Shown here: piece after piece, positions 11,297 to 23,305 of the stretch
Numbering within the stretch: the first letter of the stretch is position 1
Layout of the letters: each line of letters opens with the position of its first letter
Program-made: the position numbers and the translations under genes
DNA from: Sacculina carcini
Lineage: Eukaryota > Arthropoda > Thecostraca > Sacculinidae
Direction of reading: 5' to 3'
Length of the DNA: 64,000 nt
Assembly (NCBI GenBank): GCA_916048095.2
Contig: OU696574.1
Location: 5,255,087 to 5,319,086 of the forward strand
The notes under the pieces: generated by a model
The model's database searches: none
Told to the model about the DNA's origin: nothing
Seen by the model: only the letters and a program-made list of their open reading frames with translations

Positions 11297-14203
11297 CCAC
11301 CCTCCTTGGTCCATTTTCAGCAAACTGCTACTCGGTAACCACTTAATGTACCCGCCAACAATTTATACCATTACGTTGGAAATTTTCTTGTCTACACGAT
11401 AGGATAAATTTAAAATTTTAAAAATGGAATCAAAAAAAGTTATCGCGGTGAAAAGACAAAATGAACCCTGAAAAATGCGAAAATTTTGGTCAATATTCCT
11501 ACATCTACTCCTCATAAACCAGAAATGGTACAGTAATACAGATTATACCACTGTGTAGAGAATTTTCTGTTCTACAAGATAGGTTATAATTCATATCCAA
11601 AAATAGAACATAAAAGATGTAAACATGACAAAATTTCAATCTATATTCAAAATTATATTTATACTCCACGCGTCCGATTTTCTATACTTTTTTCTCTATT
11701 TATCAAAAACTAATTATCACACATCTAAATAAATAATACCATCATGCTGGGAATTTTGTTTGCTACAACAAGGGATAATTTTTAATTTTCCAAAGTGTAT
11801 TAAAAAAAAGTTACGGCGGTGTGAAGTGTAAATGACAAAGTCAAAAAGGCATAATTATCGCACAAAAACGTGAATATTTTGGTCAATATTCCGCTATCTA
11901 TTCCTCATAAACCAGCAATGGTACAGCTATAAAAATTATACCATTGTGTAGATAATTTTGTGTTCTACAAGAAAAGTTATAATTTATACCCACAAATGAT
12001 ACAAAAAATGTGTAATATTGGCAAAATTGTCAAATACATCCAAAATTACACTTGATCACCGGGCGCCTAAATTAATTCATTTTTCTACCTATTTCTCAGT
12101 AACTATTTGTCACACATTAAAATAAATTATATCATCGTGCTGGAAATTGTATTTTTTAAAATGCGGTATAATTTTTAGTTTTCCAAAGTGTATCTGAAGG
12201 AAGTTACGGCGGTGTAAAGTCAAAAGGACATGTTGCCAATTTGACAGCTATTATGCGCACTTGCGATTACACAGGAATATACAACTGTGTAGATAATTTT
12301 TTGTTCTACAAGAAAAGGTATAATTTATACCCACAAATGATACAAAAAACGTGTAAAATTGGCAAAATTCTCAAATGCATCCAAAATTACACTTGAACAC
12401 CGGGTGACTAAAATTTATTCATTTTTCTACCCATTTCTCAGGAACTGTTTGTCACACCTTAAAATTAATTATACCATCGTGCTAGAAATTATGTTTTCTA
12501 CAATACGGTATAATTTTTAATTTTCCAAAGTGTATCTGAAGGAAGTTACGGCGGTGTAAAGTCAAAATGTCATGTTGCCAATTTGACAGCTATTATGCGT
12601 ACTTGCGATTACACATGAATATACACTGATTTAATTTCACTAAAGTCCAATCACAATTTACGCACTTGCGATTACACAGGAATATACTACTGTGTAGAGA
12701 ATTTTGTGTTCTACAAGATAAGCTATAATTTATACCCACAAATGTTACAAAAAACGTAGAAAATTGGCAAAATTCTCAAATACATCCAAAATTACACTTG
12801 AACACCGGGCGACTAAGATTAATTCTTTTTTGTACTATTTCTCAGTAACTATTTGTAACACATAAAAATAAATTATACCATAGTGCTAGAAATCTTATTT
12901 TCTACAAAACGATATAATTTGTAATTTTCCAAAGTGTATCTGAAGGAAGTTACGGCGGTGTAAAGTTAAAAGCACATATTACCAATTTGACAGCTATTAT
13001 GCGCACTTGTGATTACACAGGAATATACACCGATTAAATTTCACTGAAGCCCAATCACAATTAAGAATGCATCATATTAGCTCCAAGCATGGATCGTGTG
13101 GTTTTATTGGGTACAGTTTAATAAATGCTACACTATACTGAATAGAAAGGCTTTATTGTCCTCAATATTTACACATGAATTGTTCCGCCCGACGGGCGGG
13201 TAAAATACTACTGGGAACAAAGTTAACTACTGAATTTTACTGTATAATTTAATTGGTTTAATTTCAAATTGCATAAGCTTAACTTGCATAAGGATATGGG
13301 TTGTAATATCATGCAATGCCAACTATATGAATATGCTGTTTTAGCGGTCGCATAAATCTGGAATTATAGAGATGACAGAAAGTTTCATTGTTTTGATAGT
13401 GTTACACTTCTGAGTTACTACACACGAAGGACGGGTGTGAATTTGAGCCGTGTTGAGGGAAAAACATCGTCAATAATTAAAACAAGAATTTACAAATTTG
13501 ACTTTTTCTGTTGGTCGTTTTTCATCAATTTTCTTTGTGTTTGTTTCGTGTTTGAATTATTCCGCACCACGGGCAGCTTTAAATATGAGGCGGGTTGTGG
13601 AAAAACATGTTTTCTAAATTGAAGCATAAATTTCACATTTAGACTTTTATATTGGCTAAAACGTTCCTATGGGTTTGTTTTTCTTTTTCAATTTGCACTA
13701 ATATTTTTATGAATTCAATATTAATTATATTTTATGAACTGTTCCGCACGACGGGGGAATTAAATGTATCTATAAAGAGTGGGTTTAAATGATAGCGAGG
13801 TATATGATATTTTGCTAGCAGTAAATATTCTAGCGATAAAAGTAGAATAGCTCTTAAGCAAATGATTTTGGAGAGTGATGTAAGTAAGTAAGTAAGTAAG
13901 TAAGTGTATTGCCACAAACAACATTAACAAGAAAACAACAAAACAATCAGCTAAATATTGCGGCGATAGTTCGTCGAGCTAAACAGCTCCTGGACGAACA
14001 GATTGACATAAACATTTCAACATTACATGCAATTGTATCAATGCAGTTTAATTAACTCTATGATAATATAACAATTTAATCAGTTCAATCAATGAAAGTG
14101 CATACTATGAACGACATCATCGACAATTGTGAGTAGACACGTGGAAACATGACAATATAAACAAGTACAAAACGTGCAACAAAATACGCATGTTCAGCGG
14201 TGT

Positions 14204-17200
14204 TCACATTCGGACACATTTGTTGTTTTGTTGCTCAAGCAGGTGTTTTTTTATTCTATTTTTATACACATTCTTGTGAACTGCGTTCAGAAGTTGCTTA
14301 AGATTGATGGGAAGTTCATTGAATGAATTTGGAGCCGAACATATTACACTGTGTTTAAAAAGAGTTGTTCTAAAAGACGGACATTCAAAGTTTATGCGAT
14401 GACTTCTTGTCGTGTAGCTGCTTTCAGTTAAGGTAAAAAGTGTACTATTTTTGTATTTATGGATCAATAATAATGTGAAATATTTGTGAATGAAATGAAA
14501 TTGCAATATGTTTCTATCTGCTAAATGTTTATCTATGGAGTCGAATTTTTTTACGTGAAATATGCAACGAAATATTTTGTTTTGTGCAATACTTAATTGT
14601 TTATGAAATGAAGGCCATGTGGATCCCCATAATGCTACACAGTAATGCAGGTGAGGATAGCACATTGTGTAATATATGCTAAGCATAGCTTCAGTAGTCA
14701 GGTTATGTCTTATCCGGTAAAGTATGCCTGTTAATTGCGAGATTTTGGCGCATGTTGACGTGATGTGACTAATCCAGTTTAAGTTTTCGTCCACATTGAC
14801 TCCAAGAAACTTCACATGATCTGCTATGGCAATTGTCCCTTCATCCAGTTGTATTGGTGGCATAGATATTTGTATTGACCTGTTCCTAAATAGTACGCAT
14901 TTGGTCTTGCTGATGTTTAATCGAAGTTTATTCACATGTGTCCAATGAATAATCTTGTTCAGTTCGTTTACACATGTGACATACAGTGAATCCAGGTCAG
15001 TGTCTTTAATAAGGAGTGACGTATCATCAGCGTATATAACATATTCAACATTACTACTTGCATTTACAATGTCATTGATATACACCAAAAATAGAAGGGG
15101 ACCGAGGACCGACCCCTGGGGCACTCCATTTGTGATTTCTTTAAGCGAGCTATACTTGCCATTAAAAAGAACAGCCTGTTTCCGACCTGATAAGTAACTT
15201 TTAATCAATTCATTTGGAACCCCTCTTATTCCCATGCTGGCTAATTTATGAATTAATATCGCATGGTCCAAGGTGTCAAATGCTTTACTTAGATCTAAAA
15301 AAGCTCCCAGTGCGTAGTATTTACTTTCCAGAGATGCATAAACCTTACTGATGAATTCCAATATGGCCGATTCTGTTGAACAATGTGTTCGAAAACCATG
15401 TTGATGAACAGTTATCAGTGAATTGCCCTCGAGAAACTTTATTAGCCTTTTAGCTATAATTTTCTCAAAAACTTTTGCGAATGCTGAAAGTATAGATATC
15501 GGTCTATAGTTTTTTATCTCGCTTCTTTCACCCGATTTGAATATTGGCAGCAACTTTGCTATCTTTAATTGATTAGGAAAGACACCTGTTCTCAATGAGG
15601 TATTGATAACATAAGTCAAGGGATATGATAGGAATTGTGATGTGAATTTTAGGACTTTTGGTGAAATTTCATCAAGGCCGCAGGATTCTTTATCTAGCGT
15701 GTTCAAAATAGTATACACTTCTGCAACGTCAGTGGGTGACATGTACATGGAATAAGATGGCGGTTCGTTCAGGTATTTCTTGAAACTCATCGACGTCTCA
15801 TGCACATTAGTTTGGGTTGACAAAAAGTAATCATTGAATTCCGCGGCTGCTTCCTGCTTGTGCTGCAGATGAGCTGACTCGGATTGTTTTGTGCGACCCA
15901 TTAGTGCGTTAATTGTCTTCCATTGTTTTTTGGGACTTCCTTGGTTTTCCTTCAACTTTCCTCGGTAGAAGTCACGTTTAGCTTGCCTTAATGCTTGCAC
16001 CAAGTCATTTCGGCATGCCTTATATACTGATTTATATGTAATGGGCCATTTTCGATATAGTCTTTCCAGTCTGTGCTTTTCTCGTATTTTGTTGTGCAAT
16101 GCTGGAGTAATATAAGGACATGTCTTTCTCTTGTTATTAATACGTGTCTTGATATTTGGGAAATGTTTATCATAGATATGTTTAAATATTTCCATGAAGC
16201 TAGCATATGCTTGATTGCTGCACCTGGTACTATATACTGGTTCCCAGTTGGCCTCAGCAAGGTCTTCAGAGAATGAAGCCAAGGAGTCAGCTGATATTAC
16301 TCTTTTTGAAATATATGTTGGATCGGCACGAGCAGTTTGTATAGCAAATTGACTTATTGTTGGGAAATGATCGGTTATATCGGTTTCCATGATGAAATTT
16401 TCCAAATTGTTCTCAAATAATGTTGACCACGTGTGGTCAATTAGTGTTGAGGTGTCGCTTGTTATTCTGGTCGGTTTAGTAATCAGAAGTGCTAATGAGT
16501 ACGACAACATTAAGTTATTGTACCTCACTACGTTCTTATTGTCTTTGTCCAACAAGTTCAAATTGAAATCTCCAATAACAAACATGCCATCATACTTAAT
16601 TTTGTTGCTTTCAAATAGAATTTCATCCATATATTCTATGAAATTTGATATTTTCCCTCGAGGAGGTCGGTATGCGCACATAATCAAGTATTTTTTATTA
16701 ACAATCGTAGTTTCAACGGCCAGACATTCAAAATCAGCATTCATCACCGAAAATTCCTCTTTAGTCTCAGCCAGGTGTTTGTCTTTCACATACACAGCCA
16801 CTCCACCTCCATGTACATTTCTGCAGTTAGTAAATCTATTATATCCTGGTAATTCGTATAAATGTGTTACATGTGAAGCCAGCCTTACCTCAGTTAAGCC
16901 AAATACATCAATTTGATCCTGTAATTCCAGTAATATCGTTTCAGAAAAATGCTGAAAATTCCTTGGAATTGATCGTATGTTGAAATTCAAGATCGAAAAC
17001 AGATTATCTTTTATTGAATTCATTTTTATGTCTTCGATCGACGTGTAACTAGATATAGGTATACTTATCTTGCGTTGGTTTCGATAGTATACATTAGCAT
17101 CAATATCAGAATTGTACTGATTTTCAATATCCTCAACCGTGTCTAAACTATGAGTATTTGAAAAGTTATGGTAGTGAACATTTTCGGCAAAGCAATCAGC

Positions 17201-17251
17201 CAAACACTCGTCACTGATTGAAAAAAAGGGTAATTCCTCAGCAAACAACAT
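14204..17251 (-). CDS. LINE B ORF2: AP endonuclease plus reverse transcriptase (copy 1)
   Basis: This 1015-residue polyprotein nicks target DNA and primes reverse transcription there. The N-terminal half is an APE-like endonuclease: NFNIRS (about 89), TEVRL (about 120), GDFNLNL (about 227) and a catalytic-type DH pair (294-295). The RT domain has NYRPISILSAF (about 581), FLDLSKAFDTLDH (about 651), NGVPQGSVLGPLLF (about 708) and the active-site YADD (about 740). A C-terminal extension of some 270 residues follows, with SKTKCVLF and LGVNVDENLNW. It starts at an ATG (17249-17251) 43 nt after ORF1 and has no internal stop. The 175-codon ORF on the opposite strand at 16389-16916 is a shadow of it. 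Confidence 0.93.
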   Translation of the reverse strand: MLFAEELPFFSISDECLADCFAENVHYHNFSNTHSLDTVEDIENQYNSDIDANVYYRNQRKISIPISSYTSIEDIKMNSIKDNLFSILNFNIRSIPRNFQHFSETILLELQDQIDVFGLTEVRLASHVTHLYELPGYNRFTNCRNVHGGGVAVYVKDKHLAETKEEFSVMNADFECLAVETTIVNKKYLIMCAYRPPRGKISNFIEYMDEILFESNKIKYDGMFVIGDFNLNLLDKDNKNVVRYNNLMLSYSLALLITKPTRITSDTSTLIDHTWSTLFENNLENFIMETDITDHFPTISQFAIQTARADPTYISKRVISADSLASFSEDLAEANWEPVYSTRCSNQAYASFMEIFKHIYDKHFPNIKTRINNKRKTCPYITPALHNKIREKHRLERLYRKWPITYKSVYKACRNDLVQALRQAKRDFYRGKLKENQGSPKKQWKTINALMGRTKQSESAHLQHKQEAAAEFNDYFLSTQTNVHETSMSFKKYLNEPPSYSMYMSPTDVAEVYTILNTLDKESCGLDEISPKVLKFTSQFLSYPLTYVINTSLRTGVFPNQLKIAKLLPIFKSGERSEIKNYRPISILSAFAKVFEKIIAKRLIKFLEGNSLITVHQHGFRTHCSTESAILEFISKVYASLESKYYALGAFLDLSKAFDTLDHAILIHKLASMGIRGVPNELIKSYLSGRKQAVLFNGKYSSLKEITNGVPQGSVLGPLLFLVYINDIVNASSNVEYVIYADDTSLLIKDTDLDSLYVTCVNELNKIIHWTHVNKLRLNISKTKCVLFRNRSIQISMPPIQLDEGTIAIADHVKFLGVNVDENLNWISHITSTCAKISQLTGILYRIRHNLTTEAMLSIYYTMCYPHLHYCVALWGSTWPSFHKQLSIAQNKIFRCIFHVKKFDSIDKHLADRNILQFHFIHKYFTLLLIHKYKNSTLFTLTESSYTTRSHRINFECPSFRTTLFKHSVICSAPNSFNELPINLKQLLNAVHKNVYKNRIKKHLLEQQNNKCVRM

Positions 17252-17294
17252 ACTGAAAATAACGCTTGGTCAAGATAATCAGATTGCGATATAT

Positions 17295-18080
17295 TCACTT
17301 TTTTGCTCTCGTCTGTCTCGCCTGAGTTGCCGGTCGTCCGCTGTTTTCATTGCTTCTGCGATCTTTTGTCAAGCTGGTATTTCTTCCCGTGGAATTACCT
17401 GCGCCTTCTACAGCTGCCGGTTTCCCTTTCACTCCGGTTGTTGGGGTTCCCGCATTTTGCTGTAGCCTTTCTCTTATGATGAGATTGGCACCTCTGAAAT
17501 AAGCTATTTTGCCCTCACTTCTCGCTTTCTTGAGCGCAGGAAGCTGCTGATTCACTCTGGCTCGTGAAGCAGGACACAGGTCTTCATTGACAAAAATGCC
17601 TGAACCTTTGAACTTTTTTGCATTTCTCAGCACCGCATTTCTCGCCGAGATGTTATCAAATCTCGCCAGAATCGGTCTGGGATTTACAGAAAGTCGTCCT
17701 GATCTGTGAGCTTCCAACTTGACATCCTGAAGTTGTAGTTTTTCAGTGACAAGCTCCATTGTTTTTTCCGTCGTTTGTTCCCATGTTTCTGTTGCACCAT
17801 TATCGCTTACGCCAACAATTCTCAGATTCAGCCGCCGATTGTAGTCATCTAATCCAGCCTGGGCCTTTTCCATGTCATCAATACGCACTTTCAAAGCCTT
17901 ATTTTCATTTTTGAAGTCGTCAAGTTCGCCCTGCGTGAACTCCAGGCTTTTCACCAAGTCAGCAGTCTTTGTTTCCAAATGAGTAATTTGCGACTTCATT
18001 TGGTCCACAATGGTGTTCAAGGCCACTTGATATGAACGTTCTTGGGCTTCAAGAAGCATTTTGATGGCGCTTATGTCCAT
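17295..18080 (-). CDS. LINE B ORF1: coiled-coil nucleic-acid-binding protein (copy 1)
   Basis: I choose the ATG at 18078-18080 (MDISAIKMLLEAQ), giving 261 residues; the open frame extends a little further but only from a non-ATG codon. Residues about 1-95 form a heptad-rich coiled coil (QITHLETKTADL, QGELDDFKNENKALK, RIDDMEKAQ). A region like the RRM of L1-type ORF1 proteins follows (NLRIVGVSD, RPILARFDN, RNAKKFKGSGIFVNEDL), then a basic tail rich in Arg, Lys, Ser and Gly. ORF1 proteins of this type trimerise and coat the element RNA as a chaperone. The family match is by pattern only. Confidence 0.8.
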   Translation of the reverse strand: MDISAIKMLLEAQERSYQVALNTIVDQMKSQITHLETKTADLVKSLEFTQGELDDFKNENKALKVRIDDMEKAQAGLDDYNRRLNLRIVGVSDNGATETWEQTTEKTMELVTEKLQLQDVKLEAHRSGRLSVNPRPILARFDNISARNAVLRNAKKFKGSGIFVNEDLCPASRARVNQQLPALKKARSEGKIAYFRGANLIIRERLQQNAGTPTTGVKGKPAAVEGAGNSTGRNTSLTKDRRSNENSGRPATQARQTRAKK

Positions 18081-19665
18081 TTTTCGCGTTTGAAGTAGTA
18101 CACACACTGACAGAACCAATTTCACAACCGCACAACACAACTGCACAAACACAACTGATGTGAACCTTTAGATATATTTTGCGATCTGATGATATATGTA
18201 TTAGGAATAATACGTAGCAGAATATAGATTGCATAATATAATATCGGCTGTAATATCAAGGGCTGTAATATCGGTGTAATCAAAAAAATAACAACTGTAT
18301 GAATATGATGCATTAGTGGAAGCATTAACCGGGAATTATGAGATAATATGATAATGGTGTATAATTATATCGCATTATGCAACAAATGTGAATTTAGCTG
18401 CATTACAGTCTGGTCCCGATACTATATTGGCGGGTTGAGAGAAAAGTATTGGTGGGCCGCGTGTTTGGGACCCCTGGGGTAGATAATCTCAGTCTTCTGA
18501 TTACAAATTATGATCGCATCAGTATTTTTTGTGATCACAAACTAATAAGTTAAATCACCTCAGACTAGGCTGAGAGCGGTCAATATTGAATGGTTGGGTT
18601 GGGTTGGGTAGGTTTGACTCAGGTTATATTGGGTTTTAATGATAGCGGAAAATATATAAATTTTAACAATAAATATTATAGCGGTAAAAGTGAAATAGTA
18701 CTTGAGCAAATGATATTGGGGAATGATGTTAAGTAATAAATATAGTTTGGAAACATTCTGATGAAAAGATTTCATCATCTTTCATTGTTTGTTTCGTGTT
18801 TGTGTTCTGAATTATACCACACGACGGGCAGATTTATATATCAGGAGGGTTGAGGAATAATATTTGTCAAAATAAGAACAAAAATATTCACATTTAGACT
18901 TTTCTATTGGTTAAGATATTTATAGGTTACATTTTTTGGTTTTCAATTTGTATTCATTATATTTTCTGGATTTGATATGAATTTTATTGTATGAATTGTT
19001 CCGCACGACGGGTGGGTTTAAAAAAGTGTTTTTAGATCATTTTTTCAAATGTTTCATTTAAAAAAAGTTTTTTTTTTAAATAAAAATGTTCCGCGGGCAG
19101 CAACTATAGACAATAGAACGTTCAATTTCCCCTGTAGAATTAATCCATACACAAAACCAATGGATTTGACTTCAAATATGAATTGTATTGTATGAATTGT
19201 TCCGCACGACGGGCGGGTTTACAAAAAGTGTTTCCATTTTTTAGTTCATTTTTTCAAATGGTTCATTTAAAAAAAGGTATTTAAAAAAAATAAAAATGCT
19301 CCGCGGGCAGCAACTATAGACCATAGAACGTTAAATTTACCCTGTAGAATTAATCCATGCACAAAACCAATGGATTTGACTTCAAGATCCAGAACGGATC
19401 GTGTTCGAGTTCTGAATTATTCAGTTATTCGAGTTCTGAATTATTATTCAGCACGACGGGCGGGTTTAAAAATGACTCAGGCGGACTAAGGGGGAATATT
19501 TTGTCGAAATAAAAATAATTAAACTTATAATTTTCAATTGATTAATATTTTTATGAGTGTACCCTATTTCATTTTTATTTTTCCATATTTTTTTATGAAT
19601 TGAATATGAATTGAATATGAATTGTTATGAATTGCTCCGCACAACGGGCGGGTTTTAATGCTATA

Positions 19666-20337
19666 TATATACATAAAGAAGAAATTATCTGTCTGTCTGT
19701 GTATGTATGCTTGAATATGAGGTGACATAATTGCGCTGGTTCATGGTTCGCTGGTTCAATGATCAGGGGCTCCAAACGCAAACGAATCGATGGCTCATTT
19801 TTATGAAATAAAAATGTCCCGCGGGCAGCAATAAAACGTTCAATTTCACCGTATAGAATGAATTCATATACAAAACTAATGGATTTGACTTCAAGAACCA
19901 GAACGGATGGTGTTCGAGTTCTGAATTTTTCCTCACGTCGGGCGGGTTTAAATATGAGGCGGGTTGAGTGAAAATATTTTGTCAAAATAAAATTAAAAAT
20001 AATGAAATTTAGACTTTTTAATTGATTAAGGTCTTCATGAGTTTGCCTTATTTATTTTTAGTTTGCAATATTTTTATGAATTGTTCCGCACAACGGGCGG
20101 GTTTTAATGCGGTTTTAATGCTATATATATTCATAAAGAAGAAATTATTTGTCTGTCTATGTATGTATGCTTGAATATGAGGTGACATAATTGCGCTGGT
20201 TCATGGTTCGCTGGTTCAATGATCAGGGGCTTCAAACGCAAACGAAGCGATGGCTCATTTTTATGAAATAAAAATGTCCCGCGGGCAGTTATTCATGTTA
20301 TGAATTGCTCCGCACAACGGGCGGGTTTTAATGCTAG
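19666..20337 (+). mobile_element. Two short Helitron-like subfamily copies inside unit c
   Basis: About 19666-20107 is one copy: a CTGTCTGTCTGTGTATG start, TGCTTGAATATGAGGTGAC, CCCGCGGGCAGCAATAAAAC, then CCGCACAACGGGCGGG. About 20117-20337 is a second with its middle deleted, ending CTAG. Matching copies lie in unit d (28777-29450), at 32130-32651 and at 37470-37886. Unit b lacks this block, so it marks a difference between the near-identical units. Confidence 0.65.
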
Positions 20338-20365
20338 TCTATATATATAAAAGAGATCCTCTGTG

Positions 20366-20397
<32 letters not shown>

Positions 20398-23305
20398 CCA
20401 CCCTCCTTGGTCCATTTTCAGCAAACTGCTACTCGGTAACCACTTAATGTACCCGCCAACAATTTATACCATTACGTTGGAAATTTTCTTGTCTACACGA
20501 TAGGATAAATTTAAAATTTTAAAAATGGAATCAAAAAAAAGTTATCGCGGTGAAAAGACAAAATGAACCCTGAAAAATGCGAAAATTTTGGTCAATATTC
20601 CTACATCTACTCCTCATAAACCAGAAATGGTACAGTAATACAGATTATACCACTGTGTAGAGAATTTTCTGTTCTACAAGATAGGTTATAATTCATATCC
20701 AAAAATAGAACATAAAAGATGTAAACATGACAAAATTTCAATCTATATTCAAAATTATATTTATACTCCACGCGTCCGATTTTCTATACTTTTTTCTCTA
20801 TTTATCAAAAACTAATTATCACACATCTAAATAAATAATACCATCATGCTGGGAATTTTGTTTGCTACAACAAGGGATAATTTTTAATTTTCCAAAGTGT
20901 ATTAAAAAAAAGTTACGGCGGTGTGAAGTGTAAATGACAAAGTCAAAAAGGCATAATTATCGCACAAAAACGTGAATATTTTGGTCAATATTCCGCTATC
21001 TATTCCTCATAAACCAGCAATGGTACAGCTATAAAAATTATACCATTGTGTAGATAATTTTGTGTTCTACAAGAAAAGTTATAATTTATACCCACAAATG
21101 ATACAAAAAATGTGTAATATTGGCAAAATTGTCAAATACATCCAAAATTACACTTGATCACCGGGCGCCTAAATTAATTCATTTTTCTACCTATTTCTCA
21201 GTAACTATTTGTCACACATTAAAATAAATTATATCATCGTGCTGGAAATTGTATTTTTTAAAATGCGGTATAATTTTTAGTTTTCCAAAGTGTATCTGAA
21301 GGAAGTTACGGCGGTGTAAAGTCAAAAGGACATGTTGCCAATTTGACAGCTATTATGCGCACTTGCGATTACACAGGAATATACAACTGTGTAGATAATT
21401 TTTTGTTCTACAAGAAAAGGTATAATTTATACCCACAAATGATACAAAAAACGTGTAAAATTGGCAAAATTCTCAAATGCATCCAAAATTACACTTGAAC
21501 ACCGGGTGACTAAAATTTATTCATTTTTCTACCCATTTCTCAGGAACTGTTTGTCACACCTTAAAATTAATTATACCATCGTGCTAGAAATTATGTTTTC
21601 TACAATACGGTATAATTTTTAATTTTCCAAAGTGTATCTGAAGGAAGTTACGGCGGTGTAAAGTCAAAATGTCATGTTGCCAATTTGACAGCTATTATGC
21701 GTACTTGCGATTACACATGAATATACACTGATTTAATTTCACTAAAGTCCAATCACAATTTACGCACTTGCGATTACACAGGAATATACTACTGTGTAGA
21801 GAATTTTGTGTTCTACAAGATAAGCTATAATTTATACCCACAAATGTTACAAAAAACGTAGAAAATTGGCAAAATTCTCAAATACATCCAAAATTACACT
21901 TGAACACCGGGCGACTAAGATTAATTCTTTTTTGTACTATTTCTCAGTAACTATTTGTAACACATAAAAATAAATTATACCATAGTGCTAGAAATCTTAT
22001 TTTCTACAAAACGATATAATTTGTAATTTTCCAAAGTGTATCTGAAGGAAGTTACGGCGGGGTAAAGTTAAAAGCACATATTACCAATTTGACAGCTATT
22101 ATGCGCACTTGTGATTACACAGGAATATACACCGATTAAATTTCACTGAAGCCCAATCACAATTAAGAATGCATCATATTAGCTCCAAGCATGGATCGTG
22201 TGGTTTTATTGGGTACAGTTTAATAAATGCTACACTATACTGAATAGAAAGGCTTTATTGTCCTCAATATTTACACATGAATTGTTCCGCCCGACGGGCG
22301 GGTAAAATACTACTGGGAACAAAGTTAACTACTGAATTTTACTGTATAATTTAATTGGTTTAATTTCAAATTGCATAAGCTTAACTTGCATAAGGATATG
22401 GGTTGTAATATCATGCAATGCCAACTATATGAATATGCTGTTTTAGCGGTCGCATAAATCTGGAATTATAGAGATGACAGAAAGTTTCATTGTTTTGATA
22501 GTGTTACACTTCTGAGTTACTACACACGAAGGACGGGTGTGAATTTGAGCCGTGTTGAGGGAAAAACATCGTCAATAATTAAAACAAGAATTTACAAATT
22601 TGACTTTTTCTGTTGGTCGTTTTTCATCAATTTTCTTTGTGTTTGTTTCGTGTTTGAATTATTCCGCACCACGGGCAGCTTTAAATATGAGGCGGGTTGT
22701 GGAAAAACATGTTTTCTAAATTGAAGCATAAATTTCACATTTAGACTTTTATATTGGCTAAAACGTTCCTATGGGTTTGTTTTTCTTTTTCAATTTGCAC
22801 TAATATTTTTATGAATTCAATATTAATTATATTTTATGAACTGTTCCGCACGACGGGGGAATTAAATGTATCTATAAAGAGTGGGTTTAAATGATAGCGA
22901 GGTATATGATATTTTGCTAGCAGTAAATATTCTAGCGATAAAAGTAGAATAGCTCTTAAGCAAATGATTTTGGAGAGTGATGTAAGTAAGTAAGTAAGTA
23001 AGTAAGTGTATTGCCACAAACAACATTAACAAGAAAACAACAAAACAATCAGCTAAATATTGCGGCGATAGTTCGTCGAGCTAAACAGCTCCTGGACGAA
23101 CAGATTGACATAAACATTTCAACATTACATGCAATTGTATCAATGCAGTTTAATTAACTCTATGATAATATAACAATTTAATCAGTTCAATCAATGAAAG
23201 TGCATACTATGAACGACATCATCGACAATTGTGAGTAGACACGTGGAAACATGACAATATAAACAAGTACAAAACGTGCAACAAAATACGCATGTTCAGC
23301 GGTGT

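Larger units (their letters stand above)
13876..18161 (-). mobile_element. Full-length two-ORF LINE with target site duplication (LINE B, copy 1)
   Basis: The insert is bounded by TGATGT at 13876-13881 and at 18156-18161; the empty site in unit b has one TGATGT. Its 3' end, at the left, is a tail of about six CTTA repeats (TAAG on the plus strand). ORF1 and ORF2 are both open. The order is ORF1, a 43-nt gap, ORF2, then about 320 nt of 3' UTR. It looks like an APE-type LINE of the CR1/Jockey group. The short 5' leader (about 75 nt before the ORF1 ATG) means it is full length or nearly so. Confidence 0.9.
11237..20337 (+). mobile_element. Helitron-like element, unit c, carrying a full-length LINE
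   Basis: It has the same start as unit b and the same sequence to 13881, then a 4274-bp LINE on the minus strand (13882-18155), then the rest of unit b to about 19665. After that come about 670 bp of a shorter related subfamily (words TGCTTGAATATGAGGTGAC and GTCCCGCGGGCAG). It closes with CCGCACAACGGGCGGGTTTT and ATGCTAG at 20337. The next base pair begins the TC of unit d, so the junction is a direct CTAG|TC head-to-tail join. Confidence 0.75.

Noticed and set aside
16389-16916. 175-codon plus-strand ORF, repeated at 25491-26018
   Set aside because: It lies antisense to the conserved endonuclease part of LINE B ORF2, whose motifs explain the sequence; the second copy is only the tandem duplicate.
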